NCBI GenBank assembly: GCA_029573235.1
Contig: JAKQGX010000037.1
Coordinates: 62,001 to 126,000 of the forward strand
Direction of reading: 5' to 3'
DNA from: Bacteroidota bacterium
Lineage (GTDB): Bacteria > Bacteroidota > Bacteroidia > Chitinophagales > Chitinophagaceae
Length of the DNA stretch: 64,000 bases
The stretch's first letter is position 1; the number at the start of each line of letters is the position of its first letter. Of the stretch, positions 48,188 to 56,105 are shown one piece after another. Under the pieces are notes generated by a model that was not told the origin of the DNA, ran no database searches, and was given only the letters and a program-made list of their open reading frames with translations. The translations under genes were made by a program, and so were the position numbers.

Positions 48188-48937
48188 CTAAAAGCAAAAA
48201 CCAATACAAAGTCCTGTGCGAATACCAAATGCTGGCAAGCTACCTTTGGTTCTTACGCCATTGTCATCTACTTCCGATTCAAATTTTCTTCCGGAGATGC
48301 TAAATTCGTTGAGGTCTTTTATGAGTTTTTGCCGGTCGCTAGGTGATTGGGTACTTAAGTCGGTATTGGAAGTTAATTTTATGTTGGTGCTTCCATATGA
48401 AGGTCCAAGTATCCACCAATCAATCAGTACTCTTCCAATATGCCATTGCGCTCCTAATAACAGTCCACCGGTAATAGAAGTAGCATTTCCTTCTAATGGA
48501 ATGATGCGTGTTTTGCCGTTGTCTTCTTCATAAGAATAAGAGGTTTTAATGGAATATCCTCCTATTCTGGCGAATGGTGCCACATAAAAACCTTGCAAGG
48601 GCTTCTTCCCAAAGTAGTATCGAAACTCGGGGGTGATGGCCCAGTTACTCATTTGGGTTTCGTTGATTATACTGGTAGCAATGGTGTCATCGTCTGCTGC
48701 TTTTACCAAACTGTTTTTAAATGGTAAGTTGGAGGATGGTTGAAAACGCACACCCAAACTCACACTCATCTTTGGCGTCAGTCCTCTTTCATATTGCAAT
48801 GATATCGTTTTCAGTGGCAGTGAAAACAAATTTAGTTTTACATGGTTCTTCTTGAAATCATTATCAGAAGCGTCTTTTGCAAATGAAGGTGCTGAAAGTA
48901 AGGCACTGCCTGCGAGTATTAAGAACAACTGTTTCAT
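48188..48937 (-). CDS. DUF3575-like outer-membrane beta-barrel protein
   Basis: A 249-aa exported protein with a signal peptide (MKQLFLILAGSALLSAPSFA). The mature part is a single small outer-membrane barrel: alternating amphipathic strands such as VKLNLFSLPLKTISLQYERGL, WAITPEFRYYFG, GFYVAPFARIGGYSI, TGGLLLGAQWHIGRVLIDWWILGPSYG, ending with aromatic GLCIGFCF. The NLFSLPLKTISLQYER start resembles DUF3575 proteins, which are of unknown function. It is transcribed alone: its own promoter (48951-48983) and terminator (48131-48162) are visible. Confidence 0.75.
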   Translation of the reverse strand: MKQLFLILAGSALLSAPSFAKDASDNDFKKNHVKLNLFSLPLKTISLQYERGLTPKMSVSLGVRFQPSSNLPFKNSLVKAADDDTIATSIINETQMSNWAITPEFRYYFGKKPLQGFYVAPFARIGGYSIKTSYSYEEDNGKTRIIPLEGNATSITGGLLLGAQWHIGRVLIDWWILGPSYGSTNIKLTSNTDLSTQSPSDRQKLIKDLNEFSISGRKFESEVDDNGVRTKGSLPAFGIRTGLCIGFCF

Positions 48938-48950
48938 ACTATTCTTTTGG

Positions 48951-48983
48951 TAAAGTTACAGTATCCGTTGGGGCTAAGGCAAT
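48951..48983 (-). promoter_or_regulatory. Promoter of the DUF3575-like gene
   Basis: On the minus strand, ATTG (48980-48983), a 21-nt spacer and TAACTTTA (48951-48958) end 13 nt before the ATG at 48937. This is the Bacteroidota -33/-7 layout with one mismatch in the -7 box. Confidence 0.5.
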
Positions 48984-49049
48984 ACCTTACATTGGGTATT
49001 TTATAGCTATTTCTTTGAATACAACAAGTGCTGTTGACAAGGATTCAAA

Positions 49050-50003
49050 CTATGGAGTGCTATGTTCATTTTTAGGAGCAAGAAACTTGGATGCCAGCAT
49101 CCCACAAGCAAGTGAAACCGCAATCACACCTAAGGATAACCAATCCGGAATTTCCACATGGTGGTGTAACAACATCTTTACGCCCACAAATGCTAAGATT
49201 ACAATCAGGCTGTAATTAATGTATTGGAATTTATTGAGCATTCCTGCAATAAGGAAAAACATAGACCGCAAGCCCATTACCGCAAGGATATTGGAGCTGA
49301 ATACAATGAAAGGGTCTGTAGTGATAGCTAGTATTGCCGGTATGCTATCGATAGCAAAAAAGATGTCGGTCAGTTCAACAATGATAAGTGCCACGAAGAG
49401 GGGTGTCGCAAACTTGATTCCTTTTTTCTTTATGAAAAAACGATCGTTATATACAGATCTTGTAACCGGGTACACCTTTTTTATCCACTTAAATATCTTG
49501 GAATCTCTTGGGTTTTGAGGCTTATCATGTGTTACCAACATTTTTATTGCAGTAAAAATCAAAAACACGCCAAATACATAGATGATCCAGCTAAATTTAT
49601 TTATCAGTGCCACACCGAAAATAATCATCACGGCTCTAAATATCACCGCTCCCAACACTCCATAAAACAATACTTCGTGCTGGTATTTTTTTGGGATAGA
49701 AAATGAAGAAAAGATGAGTGCAATGATGAAAATATTATCAACACTCAAAGAGAGTTCGATGAGGTACCCTGTTACAAATTTGATAACGGCGTTGGTAGGA
49801 GTTAAGTGCGTAGGATTATCTATCCAACCTTCTTGAAAAGCTTTATATATTACCCCTGAAAATAGCACGGCAATGGTTACCCAAACTCCTGTCCAGATGG
49901 CGGCTTCCTTCGCAGTCACTTCGTGCGGCGAGCGATTAAAAACACCCAAGTCTAAAACGAGTGCAAATATGATGATGGCAATAAAAACAATCCAAAGTGT
50001 CAT
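49050..50003 (-). CDS. TerC-family integral membrane protein
   Basis: A 317-aa inner-membrane protein with seven to nine membrane segments. The family motifs with acidic residues inside membrane segments are present: ELSLSVDNIFIIALIF (Glu83, Asp89) and ELTDIFFAIDSIPA (around 213-226). TerC/Alx proteins are implicated in tellurite resistance, in manganese efflux and in metal loading of secreted proteins; metal export fits the acidic membrane motifs. It lies 143 nt after the DUF808 gene on the same strand. The leader does not show a yybP-ykoY manganese riboswitch signature. The C-terminus (FLAPKNEHSTP) is short and hydrophilic. Confidence 0.92.
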   Translation of the reverse strand: MTLWIVFIAIIIFALVLDLGVFNRSPHEVTAKEAAIWTGVWVTIAVLFSGVIYKAFQEGWIDNPTHLTPTNAVIKFVTGYLIELSLSVDNIFIIALIFSSFSIPKKYQHEVLFYGVLGAVIFRAVMIIFGVALINKFSWIIYVFGVFLIFTAIKMLVTHDKPQNPRDSKIFKWIKKVYPVTRSVYNDRFFIKKKGIKFATPLFVALIIVELTDIFFAIDSIPAILAITTDPFIVFSSNILAVMGLRSMFFLIAGMLNKFQYINYSLIVILAFVGVKMLLHHHVEIPDWLSLGVIAVSLACGMLASKFLAPKNEHSTP

Positions 50004-50146
50004 AAGCTAATGTGTTGTTTGGTGCTAGTGAGGTAACCTGATTTTTGTTGTCTTCTAGTGTACGGACTATAAGTAATATGGGGAATCCATTTCCGTTGGG
50101 TGCTGTGTATTCCTTGCAAAACTTCTTTATCGGAGGGAGGGTAATC

Positions 50147-51025
50147 TTACGCAACTTTTTTTGTCTTTTTCTTCAATAAAGTAAGTATGCGTTGAACCAT
50201 TGATACGATTCCAAATACTATAATACCGACACCTAATCCTATGATTAAACTTGCAATAAATTCCGGAATGTTTTCAAATATATGATGCAAGTATTCGACA
50301 TTGTGCAAAAACAAACCACCTGCTACCATGAGCAAAGCAATTGTTCCCACAACACTGAGCAATTTAATAATAACAGGAAGTGCGTTAACCAATAGCTGAC
50401 CAAGTGCTCCCCAAAAACCTTTCCCGCCATTTCTTTTCATCAATTTGTAGCCGGCATCATCCATTCTTACAATCAGTGCTACAATGCCATATACCCCCAC
50501 GGTAGCAATAATTGCTACTGCACTTACCGTAGCAATGCGCAGCCAAAGTGGTTGCTCTAATACGGTGCTTAAAGCAATAATGACAATCTCCAGTGACAAG
50601 ATAAAATCAGTGCGAATGGCATCATTTATTTTTTTCCTTTCAGAATGGGTAATGGCAACCTCTACTTCTTTTTTCTCTTTGTGGTGGTGACGATGAAAGA
50701 AATATTCTATGATTTTCTCAGCGCCTTCGTAAGCTAAATATGCGCCCCCCACCATTAACGTAATCGTAATGGCTATGGGCAGATACACATTGAGCAAAAA
50801 GACAATAGGAATGATGATAAGCTTGTTAATAAATGAGCCTTTGGAAATAGCCCACAGTACGGGCAACTCTCTGGATGAAACAAAACCGGTAGATTTTTCC
50901 GCATTTACAGCCAAATCATCGCCAAGGATTCCGGCCGTTTTTTGTGACGCCACTTTCGTGGCCAACGCCACATCGTCCATTAATGCGCCAATGTCGTCTA
51001 AAAGTGCAAAGAAACCTGATGCCAT
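50147..51025 (-). CDS. DUF808 (YedI-like) membrane protein
   Basis: A 292-aa inner-membrane protein of the DUF808 family. The N-terminal signature is MASGFFALLDDIGALMDDVA, followed by VASQKTAGILGDDLAVNAE. About seven hydrophobic segments follow, with a cytoplasmic histidine/lysine-rich loop FFHRHHHKEKK that could bind metal. The central DFILSLEIVIIALSTV carries acidic residues in a membrane segment, reminiscent of the TerC motif in the neighbour. Function is unknown for the family. It has a good promoter at 51042-51076, and TerC follows downstream on the same strand. The C-terminus is a basic lysine tail. Confidence 0.88.
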   Translation of the reverse strand: MASGFFALLDDIGALMDDVALATKVASQKTAGILGDDLAVNAEKSTGFVSSRELPVLWAISKGSFINKLIIIPIVFLLNVYLPIAITITLMVGGAYLAYEGAEKIIEYFFHRHHHKEKKEVEVAITHSERKKINDAIRTDFILSLEIVIIALSTVLEQPLWLRIATVSAVAIIATVGVYGIVALIVRMDDAGYKLMKRNGGKGFWGALGQLLVNALPVIIKLLSVVGTIALLMVAGGLFLHNVEYLHHIFENIPEFIASLIIGLGVGIIVFGIVSMVQRILTLLKKKTKKVA

Positions 51026-51041
51026 AGTGATTTTTCAACGG

Positions 51042-51076
51042 CAAAAATACAGGAATGATAGCAGGAATATTTCAAA
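51042..51076 (-). promoter_or_regulatory. Promoter of the DUF808 gene
   Basis: On the minus strand, TTTG (51073-51076), a 23-nt spacer and a perfect TATTTTTG (51042-51049) end 16 nt before the ATG at 51025. The rsfS promoter has the same boxes and the same spacer length. Confidence 0.6.
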
Positions 51077-51153
51077 GGAAATAAAAATATCTATCCGCCT
51101 AAAAGCAATGTAAATCTTCTTAGCAAGAAAGATAATGGATGATGATTCAAGGA

Positions 51154-51633
51154 TCAATATAGCATTTCCTTTGCCATCCAAAATGCCAACAACAAACACC
51201 AGGCTAGCTTCAACCCGGTACTGTATAAGAAACCTAAAAATGAACTAAAAGCTATTCGTAACGATTGTTGTACATCTCCATTTTTTGCCCACATTTCGCC
51301 TGCCCATGCTCCTGCAAACGGACCCAATATAATGCCCAACGGGCCCATGAAAACTCCGATAATAGCACCTGCTAAGGCACCTCGTTCACCGGCTTTACTT
51401 CCTCCTTTTTTTCGTACCACATAGCTGGGGAGGTAATAATCTAATACGGTTAAGATAAAAGTAACGATTGCGGTGCTGATAAGAAATGACGTACTAAATG
51501 TAGCCGACTTTGTAAAAGACAACAACAGTAGCCCTGCCCACGCCAATGGTGGACCGGGAAGTACGGGTAATAAACAACCGGCAATACCTACCAACACCAT
51601 TATGAATGCTCCTATTATCAACGCTATTTCCAT
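51154..51633 (-). CDS. DUF456 small membrane protein
   Basis: A 159-aa inner-membrane protein of the DUF456 family. The hydrophobic N-terminus with a proline motif (GCLLPVLPGPPLAWAG), the DYYLPSYVVRKKGGSKAGERGA loop and the glycine-rich GAIIGVFMGPLGIILGPFAGAWAGE segment are typical. Four to five membrane segments are predicted. Function unknown. It lies between the E1 dehydrogenase gene and the DUF808 gene, all on the minus strand, with 90-nt and 128-nt gaps. A terminator after the E1 gene and the DUF808 promoter bracket it, so it is probably a separate short transcript. Confidence 0.85.
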   Translation of the reverse strand: MEIALIIGAFIMVLVGIAGCLLPVLPGPPLAWAGLLLLSFTKSATFSTSFLISTAIVTFILTVLDYYLPSYVVRKKGGSKAGERGALAGAIIGVFMGPLGIILGPFAGAWAGEMWAKNGDVQQSLRIAFSSFLGFLYSTGLKLAWCLLLAFWMAKEMLY

Positions 51634-51666
51634 TTATTTCTGCTATTTGGGGAATGAATGTAAGTT

Positions 51667-51702
51667 AAAAAAATGCCTTTTACTGCTGTGTAAAAGGCAT
51701 TT
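51667..51702 (-). terminator. Terminator after the E1 dehydrogenase gene
   Basis: A 13-bp perfect stem, AAATGCCTTTTAC with GTAAAAGGCATTT (51671-51683 and 51690-51702), has a 6-nt loop and on the minus strand is followed by a T run. Confidence 0.92.
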
Positions 51703-51723
51703 CAGAATTATCAATCTAAAAAC

Positions 51724-54126
51724 TTATTCTGCCATCATGGCTTCTATCACATCGGCTATTTCTTCGGTATTAGGTTTAGAGAAATAATCACCATCGGTGG
51801 CGTATGCCGGGCGGTGTGCTTTGGCGGTAATGGTTCTGGGGGCAACATCCAACCAACGATAGCCGCCTTGTACCTCCATTACTTGTTGGAACATATATGC
51901 AGAGGCACCACCGGGCACATCTTCATCAATAAATACAATGCGGTTGGTTTTCTTCAACGAGTCTAGAATGTTATGATGGATATCAAAAGGTAGTAGCGTA
52001 CGCACGTCAATTACCTCACAAGAAATCCCTTGTGGTTCCAAATAGGAAACTATGGCATCTTCAATAATGCGAAGGGTAGAGCCATATGAAACAATGGTAA
52101 TGTCTTCTCCTTTACGAATTACTTCCGGTATCCCAAAGGGAACGGTGAAGGTGTCTAAGTTGGAGGGTACATTTTCTTTAAGACGGTATCCATTTAGGCA
52201 TTCTATTACAATACCCGGCTCATCACTTTGCAATAAAGTATTGTACATACCGGCTGCTTGCGACATATTGCGCGGCACACAAAGGTACATACCTCTAATG
52301 CTGTTGAGGATCATCCCAATGGGCGAACCACTATGCCAGATACCTTCCAATCGGTGTCCGCGTGTACGAACAATCAACGGACATTTTTGGCCTCCTTTGG
52401 TACGGTATTGCATGGTGGCTACATCATCGCTCAGCGGTTGCAAGCCGTATAATAAGTAGTCGAGGTATTGCATTTCGGCAATGGGGCGAAGTCCTCGCAT
52501 AGCCATCCCCAGCCCTTGTCCGATGATGGTAGCTTCTCGAATACCGGTATCAAATATCCGTTGGTCTCCATACTTTTCTTGTAATCCGGCAAAGCCTTGG
52601 TTGACATCACCTATCTTGCCCAAGTCTTCGCCAAAGGCAAGCACCGCAGGGTTTTTAGCAAAGGTCATGTCGAAATATCGGTTTAATATTTCGTAACCAT
52701 TTAGGGTTTCTCCTCCGTATACCGGAGCTACTTCGGCTACTTTCATGGCTGAATATGCAGATCCGGAATGGAGAAGGGAATTGTATTTTTCTTGATTTTC
52801 AGTTTTAAGTTGTTCGTAATGGCTGCGCAATGTCCTTACTGCATCGCTATTTCCCGAAGATAGTTTTAATACCCGGTGAATCGTTTGCATTACATCCTTT
52901 CGGATAGGCTCTTTGATTGCCTTCAATGCCTGCACATGCGAAGCAATTTTCTCGGCGGCGGCACCACTTTCATACATGAGTTGATTGCAAAGAGTAGCGG
53001 CTCGCTCTACTTGCTCTTTAATAGGATTCATAAAGGCATCCCAGGCTTTTTGCTTGGCACTTCTCGCTTCTTGCTTGGCGTTGTTTTCTATTACTATCAA
53101 CTCTTCTTCATTCAAAATGCTGTTCTCCAAAATGAATTCTCTCATTTTGTTTAGGCAGTCGAAGTCCTTTTCAAACTGAAGTCGTTCTTTGCTTTTATAC
53201 CGCTCGTGCGAGCCGGATGTAGAGTGCCCTTGCGGTTGGGTTACTTCTTGTACATGGAAGATAGCAGGAGTTTGTGTTTCGCGTACGCGTGCTATACCTT
53301 GTTGAAAAGTTTGCACCATGCCGGCATAATCCCATCCTTTGGCGGTGTATATGTTGATGCCACCTTTCTTCGGGTCAAATTGCATTCCGGCGAGAGCTTC
53401 CGAAATGGAGTTTTTGGTAGTTTGGTATTTGCGCGGTACAGAGATGCCGTATCCATCATCCCATACAAAGATGGCTAAGGGTACTTGCAAAACACCGGCA
53501 GCATTTACGGTTTCCCAAAACAATCCTTCAGAAGTAGAAGCATCACCGATAGTACAAAAAACAACCTCGTTTCCTTTGTTGGTAAATTTCTCAAATCCCT
53601 TGCGCAGTTCCGGTATGTTGCGATAGCATTTAGAGGCAAAAGCCAATCCAAGTGCTCGCACCATTTGTCCGGCAGTGGGCGATATGTCACTGGATGATTG
53701 AGGAGCTGTGGTTAAATCTTTCCAATCACCTTTTTCATCCAGCCAGCGGGTACCATAGTGTCCGTTCATCATACGTCCGCCGGTAGCAGGCTCTGCCGTT
53801 AAGTCGGGAGTGGCATACAATTGTGCAAAGAATTTTTCGATATCACACATGCCGGTAGCAAACATCAGGGTTTGGTCGCGGTAGTAGCCGGAGCGAATGT
53901 CGCCGGGTTGCATACATTTAGCAGCCGCTATTTGAGCCAGCTCCTTGCCGTCTCCAAAGATGCCAAACTTCGCTTTGCCGGTCAGTACTTCACGACGACC
54001 AATGAGGCTTGCCTCGCGACTGGCAACTGCCAACGAGTAGTCTTTTATGACTTCTTCTTTAAATTCTTCAAATGAAAGGCGTTCGTTATGTGGTGAAGCA
54101 GTTTCCTGTGAGAGCATATCTACCAT
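51724..54126 (-). CDS. 2-oxoacid dehydrogenase E1, fused alpha and beta subunits
   Basis: An 800-aa thiamine-diphosphate enzyme of the branched-chain/pyruvate dehydrogenase E1 type, with alpha and beta chains in one polypeptide. The alpha part (about 1-350) has YYRDQTLMFATG and the ThDP segment GDASTSEGLFWETVNAAG; the metal-binding end reads VWDDGYGIS, where related enzymes have RNNGYAIS. A helical linker (about 360-460) joins it to the beta part, with AFGEDLGKIGDVNQGFAGLQEKYG, FDTGIREATIIGQGLG and VRTRGHRLEGIWHSG. It would supply acyl-dihydrolipoyl E2. No E2 or E3 gene is adjacent. An ATG at 54117 is an alternative start. A strong promoter lies at 54140-54172. Confidence 0.9.
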   Translation of the reverse strand: MVDMLSQETASPHNERLSFEEFKEEVIKDYSLAVASREASLIGRREVLTGKAKFGIFGDGKELAQIAAAKCMQPGDIRSGYYRDQTLMFATGMCDIEKFFAQLYATPDLTAEPATGGRMMNGHYGTRWLDEKGDWKDLTTAPQSSSDISPTAGQMVRALGLAFASKCYRNIPELRKGFEKFTNKGNEVVFCTIGDASTSEGLFWETVNAAGVLQVPLAIFVWDDGYGISVPRKYQTTKNSISEALAGMQFDPKKGGINIYTAKGWDYAGMVQTFQQGIARVRETQTPAIFHVQEVTQPQGHSTSGSHERYKSKERLQFEKDFDCLNKMREFILENSILNEEELIVIENNAKQEARSAKQKAWDAFMNPIKEQVERAATLCNQLMYESGAAAEKIASHVQALKAIKEPIRKDVMQTIHRVLKLSSGNSDAVRTLRSHYEQLKTENQEKYNSLLHSGSAYSAMKVAEVAPVYGGETLNGYEILNRYFDMTFAKNPAVLAFGEDLGKIGDVNQGFAGLQEKYGDQRIFDTGIREATIIGQGLGMAMRGLRPIAEMQYLDYLLYGLQPLSDDVATMQYRTKGGQKCPLIVRTRGHRLEGIWHSGSPIGMILNSIRGMYLCVPRNMSQAAGMYNTLLQSDEPGIVIECLNGYRLKENVPSNLDTFTVPFGIPEVIRKGEDITIVSYGSTLRIIEDAIVSYLEPQGISCEVIDVRTLLPFDIHHNILDSLKKTNRIVFIDEDVPGGASAYMFQQVMEVQGGYRWLDVAPRTITAKAHRPAYATDGDYFSKPNTEEIADVIEAMMAE

Positions 54127-54139
54127 ATATTATTTGAGC

Positions 54140-54172
54140 CAAAGATAATTTGATAATCGTTGAAGTTACAAC
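54140..54172 (-). promoter_or_regulatory. Promoter of the E1 dehydrogenase gene
   Basis: On the minus strand, GTTG (54169-54172), a 21-nt spacer and a perfect TATCTTTG (54140-54147) end 13 nt before the ATG at 54126. Confidence 0.65.
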
Positions 54173-54291
54173 TTTATGGCGAAAATTAGAAGTGCCTATA
54201 TTGGGCTTGCTGCTTTTATGAACGAATAATATATCAACGATAAATAAACATTTTCTAATGGGTCATAATAGATGTTGGTTGAGTTTGCATT

Positions 54292-54299
54292 TATCTTTA
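54292..54299 (+). promoter_or_regulatory. -7-like element of the ABC exporter gene
   Basis: TATCTTTA, one base off TAnnTTTG, lies 8 nt before the ATG at 54308. It favours that start over the in-frame ATG at 54272, which would lie upstream of the transcript. Confidence 0.4.
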
Positions 54300-54307
54300 C
54301 GCCCCTT

Positions 54308-56068
54308 ATGAAATTTCTGTACAGCTATTTAGTTCGCTATAAGCTATTGATATTTTTATCGCTTTTGCTTGCCGCTATCAATCAGGTTTTTTCCTTGCTA
54401 GACCCCATGATTGCCGGTAAAATTTTAGACAAGTTTGTAAACAACCCGCATGATGGAGGACGTACACAACATCAGTTTATGATGGAGGCACTATTATACT
54501 TGGGTGCTATGGTGGGGGTCGCCATGGTTTCCCGGATAGCAAAGGCTTTTCAGGACTATGTGGTGAATGTGGTGATTCAAAAATCTGGGGCTCGCATTTA
54601 CACGGATGGCTTGCAACACGCACTGCGACTTCCCTATCAGGAGTTTGAAGACCAGCAAAGCGGCGAGACATTAGCCATTTTACAGAAAGTACGTATCGAT
54701 TCTGAGAAACTCATCTCGGCTGCAGTGAATATTCTTTTCGCCACTTTGGTAGGGGTAGTGTTTGTAATGATATATGCTTTTCGTATCCATCCGGTATTAC
54801 CACTGGTGTATTTTGGTGGCATCTTATTGTTGGGATGGCTAACGAAAGTGCTGAGCCGTAAGATTAAATCGATTCAAAAAAATATCGTCAAAGAAACAAC
54901 CGCTCTAGCCGGTGCTACTACCGAATCGCTGCGAAATATTGAATTGGTAAAAAGCCTCGGATTGACACATCAAGAAATCAGAAGACTCAATAGTACCACT
55001 GTAAAGATTCTAGGATTGGAATTGAAGAAAGTACGAAACATTCGCTCCATCTCCTTTATTCAAGGCACTTCGGTAAACTTGCTGCGCCAAATCATCACCT
55101 TTGTTTTGCTGTATTTTATTTTTAGAGATACCGTTACGCCCGGGCAATATCTGACACTGAGTTTTTATCAGTTTTTCATCTTTGGCCCATTACAAGAATT
55201 GGGAAATATCATTTTAGTATATCGCGAGGCTGAAGTATCGTTGAATAAAATGCAAGACCTCATGAGCAAGCCGATAGAGCCTAAGCCCGATGCTCCTGAA
55301 GCAATTCGTGCAATCAATCATTTGCAATTTCAACAGGTGCGTTTCCAACATCAGTCAGCCTCTAAGCCGGCATTAGAGGAGATTAGTTTTGAAGTGAAGG
55401 TGGGCGAAACAGTAGCCTTTGTGGGACCGTCCGGCTCCGGAAAAACCACACTGGTAAAGCTTTTAGTAGGGTTGTATCAACCCAATCAAGGAACGATCTT
55501 ATATAATAGCCTCCCGGTAGATAAAATTGATTTCGATGAACTCAGAAGACAAATAGGGTTTGTAACCCAAGATACGCAGTTGTTCTCCGGTACTATCAAA
55601 GAAAACTTACTTTTTGTAAACCCTCGTGCAACCGACGAAGAAATACAAAATGTATTGCTACAAGCTGCTGCCAAAAATTTATTAGCTCGTGCAGAGAAGG
55701 GTATTGATACGATGATTGGCGAAGGGGGATTAAAACTTTCTGGTGGAGAAAGGCAGCGCTTATCCATTGCTCGGGCTTTGTTGCGACACCCACGCTTAAT
55801 GATTTTTGATGAAGCCACTTCTGCATTGGATTCTCTTACCGAAGAAGAAATTTCTAACACCATACGAGCCATTACACAACAGCGAGAGCATATCACCATT
55901 ATGATAGCACACCGTCTTTCTACTATCATGTATGCCGATAGAATTTTTGTTTTAGAAAAAGGAAGAATTGTAGAAACCGGTACCCACCAAACCTTGTTGG
56001 AAGAAAAAGGATTGTATTATGCCATGTGGCGTCAGCAAATTGGTGAACGCAAGTTGGTAGAGGCATAA
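54308..56068 (+). CDS. ABC exporter, fused membrane and ATPase domains
   Basis: A 586-aa half-transporter of the MsbA/multidrug type. The N-terminal 330 residues contain six membrane segments (from LLIFLSLLLAAINQVFSLLDP onward). The ATPase domain has Walker A GPSGSGKTT, the Q-loop FVTQDTQLFSG, signature LSGGERQR, Walker B RLMIFDEATSALD and switch His in MIAHRLSTI. It probably works as a homodimer exporting lipid or hydrophobic compounds; the substrate cannot be told from sequence. The ATG at 54308 is chosen because a -7-like box lies just before it. The MORN/cytochrome gene follows after 37 nt on the same strand. Confidence 0.93.
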   Translation: MKFLYSYLVRYKLLIFLSLLLAAINQVFSLLDPMIAGKILDKFVNNPHDGGRTQHQFMMEALLYLGAMVGVAMVSRIAKAFQDYVVNVVIQKSGARIYTDGLQHALRLPYQEFEDQQSGETLAILQKVRIDSEKLISAAVNILFATLVGVVFVMIYAFRIHPVLPLVYFGGILLLGWLTKVLSRKIKSIQKNIVKETTALAGATTESLRNIELVKSLGLTHQEIRRLNSTTVKILGLELKKVRNIRSISFIQGTSVNLLRQIITFVLLYFIFRDTVTPGQYLTLSFYQFFIFGPLQELGNIILVYREAEVSLNKMQDLMSKPIEPKPDAPEAIRAINHLQFQQVRFQHQSASKPALEEISFEVKVGETVAFVGPSGSGKTTLVKLLVGLYQPNQGTILYNSLPVDKIDFDELRRQIGFVTQDTQLFSGTIKENLLFVNPRATDEEIQNVLLQAAAKNLLARAEKGIDTMIGEGGLKLSGGERQRLSIARALLRHPRLMIFDEATSALDSLTEEEISNTIRAITQQREHITIMIAHRLSTIMYADRIFVLEKGRIVETGTHQTLLEEKGLYYAMWRQQIGERKLVEA

Positions 56069-56089
56069 AGCATATTCCTTGTGGTTCCT

Positions 56090-56097
56090 TATCTTCG
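56090..56097 (+). promoter_or_regulatory. -7-like element of the MORN/cytochrome c gene
   Basis: TATCTTCG, one base off TAnnTTTG, lies 8 nt before the ATG at 56106, the same spacing as at the ABC exporter gene. No TTG box was found. Confidence 0.3.
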
Positions 56098-56105
56098 TTA
56101 TTCGC

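Noticed and set aside
50004-50146. Manganese (yybP-ykoY) riboswitch before TerC
   Set aside because: This family often has one, but the conserved GGGGAGUAG-type element and its pairing partner were not found in the 143-nt leader.
49936-50154. 72-residue minus-strand frame between the DUF808 and TerC genes
   Set aside because: It overlaps the first 20 codons of TerC and the end of the DUF808 gene, has no recognisable domain, and its C-terminal part is just TerC coding sequence in another frame.
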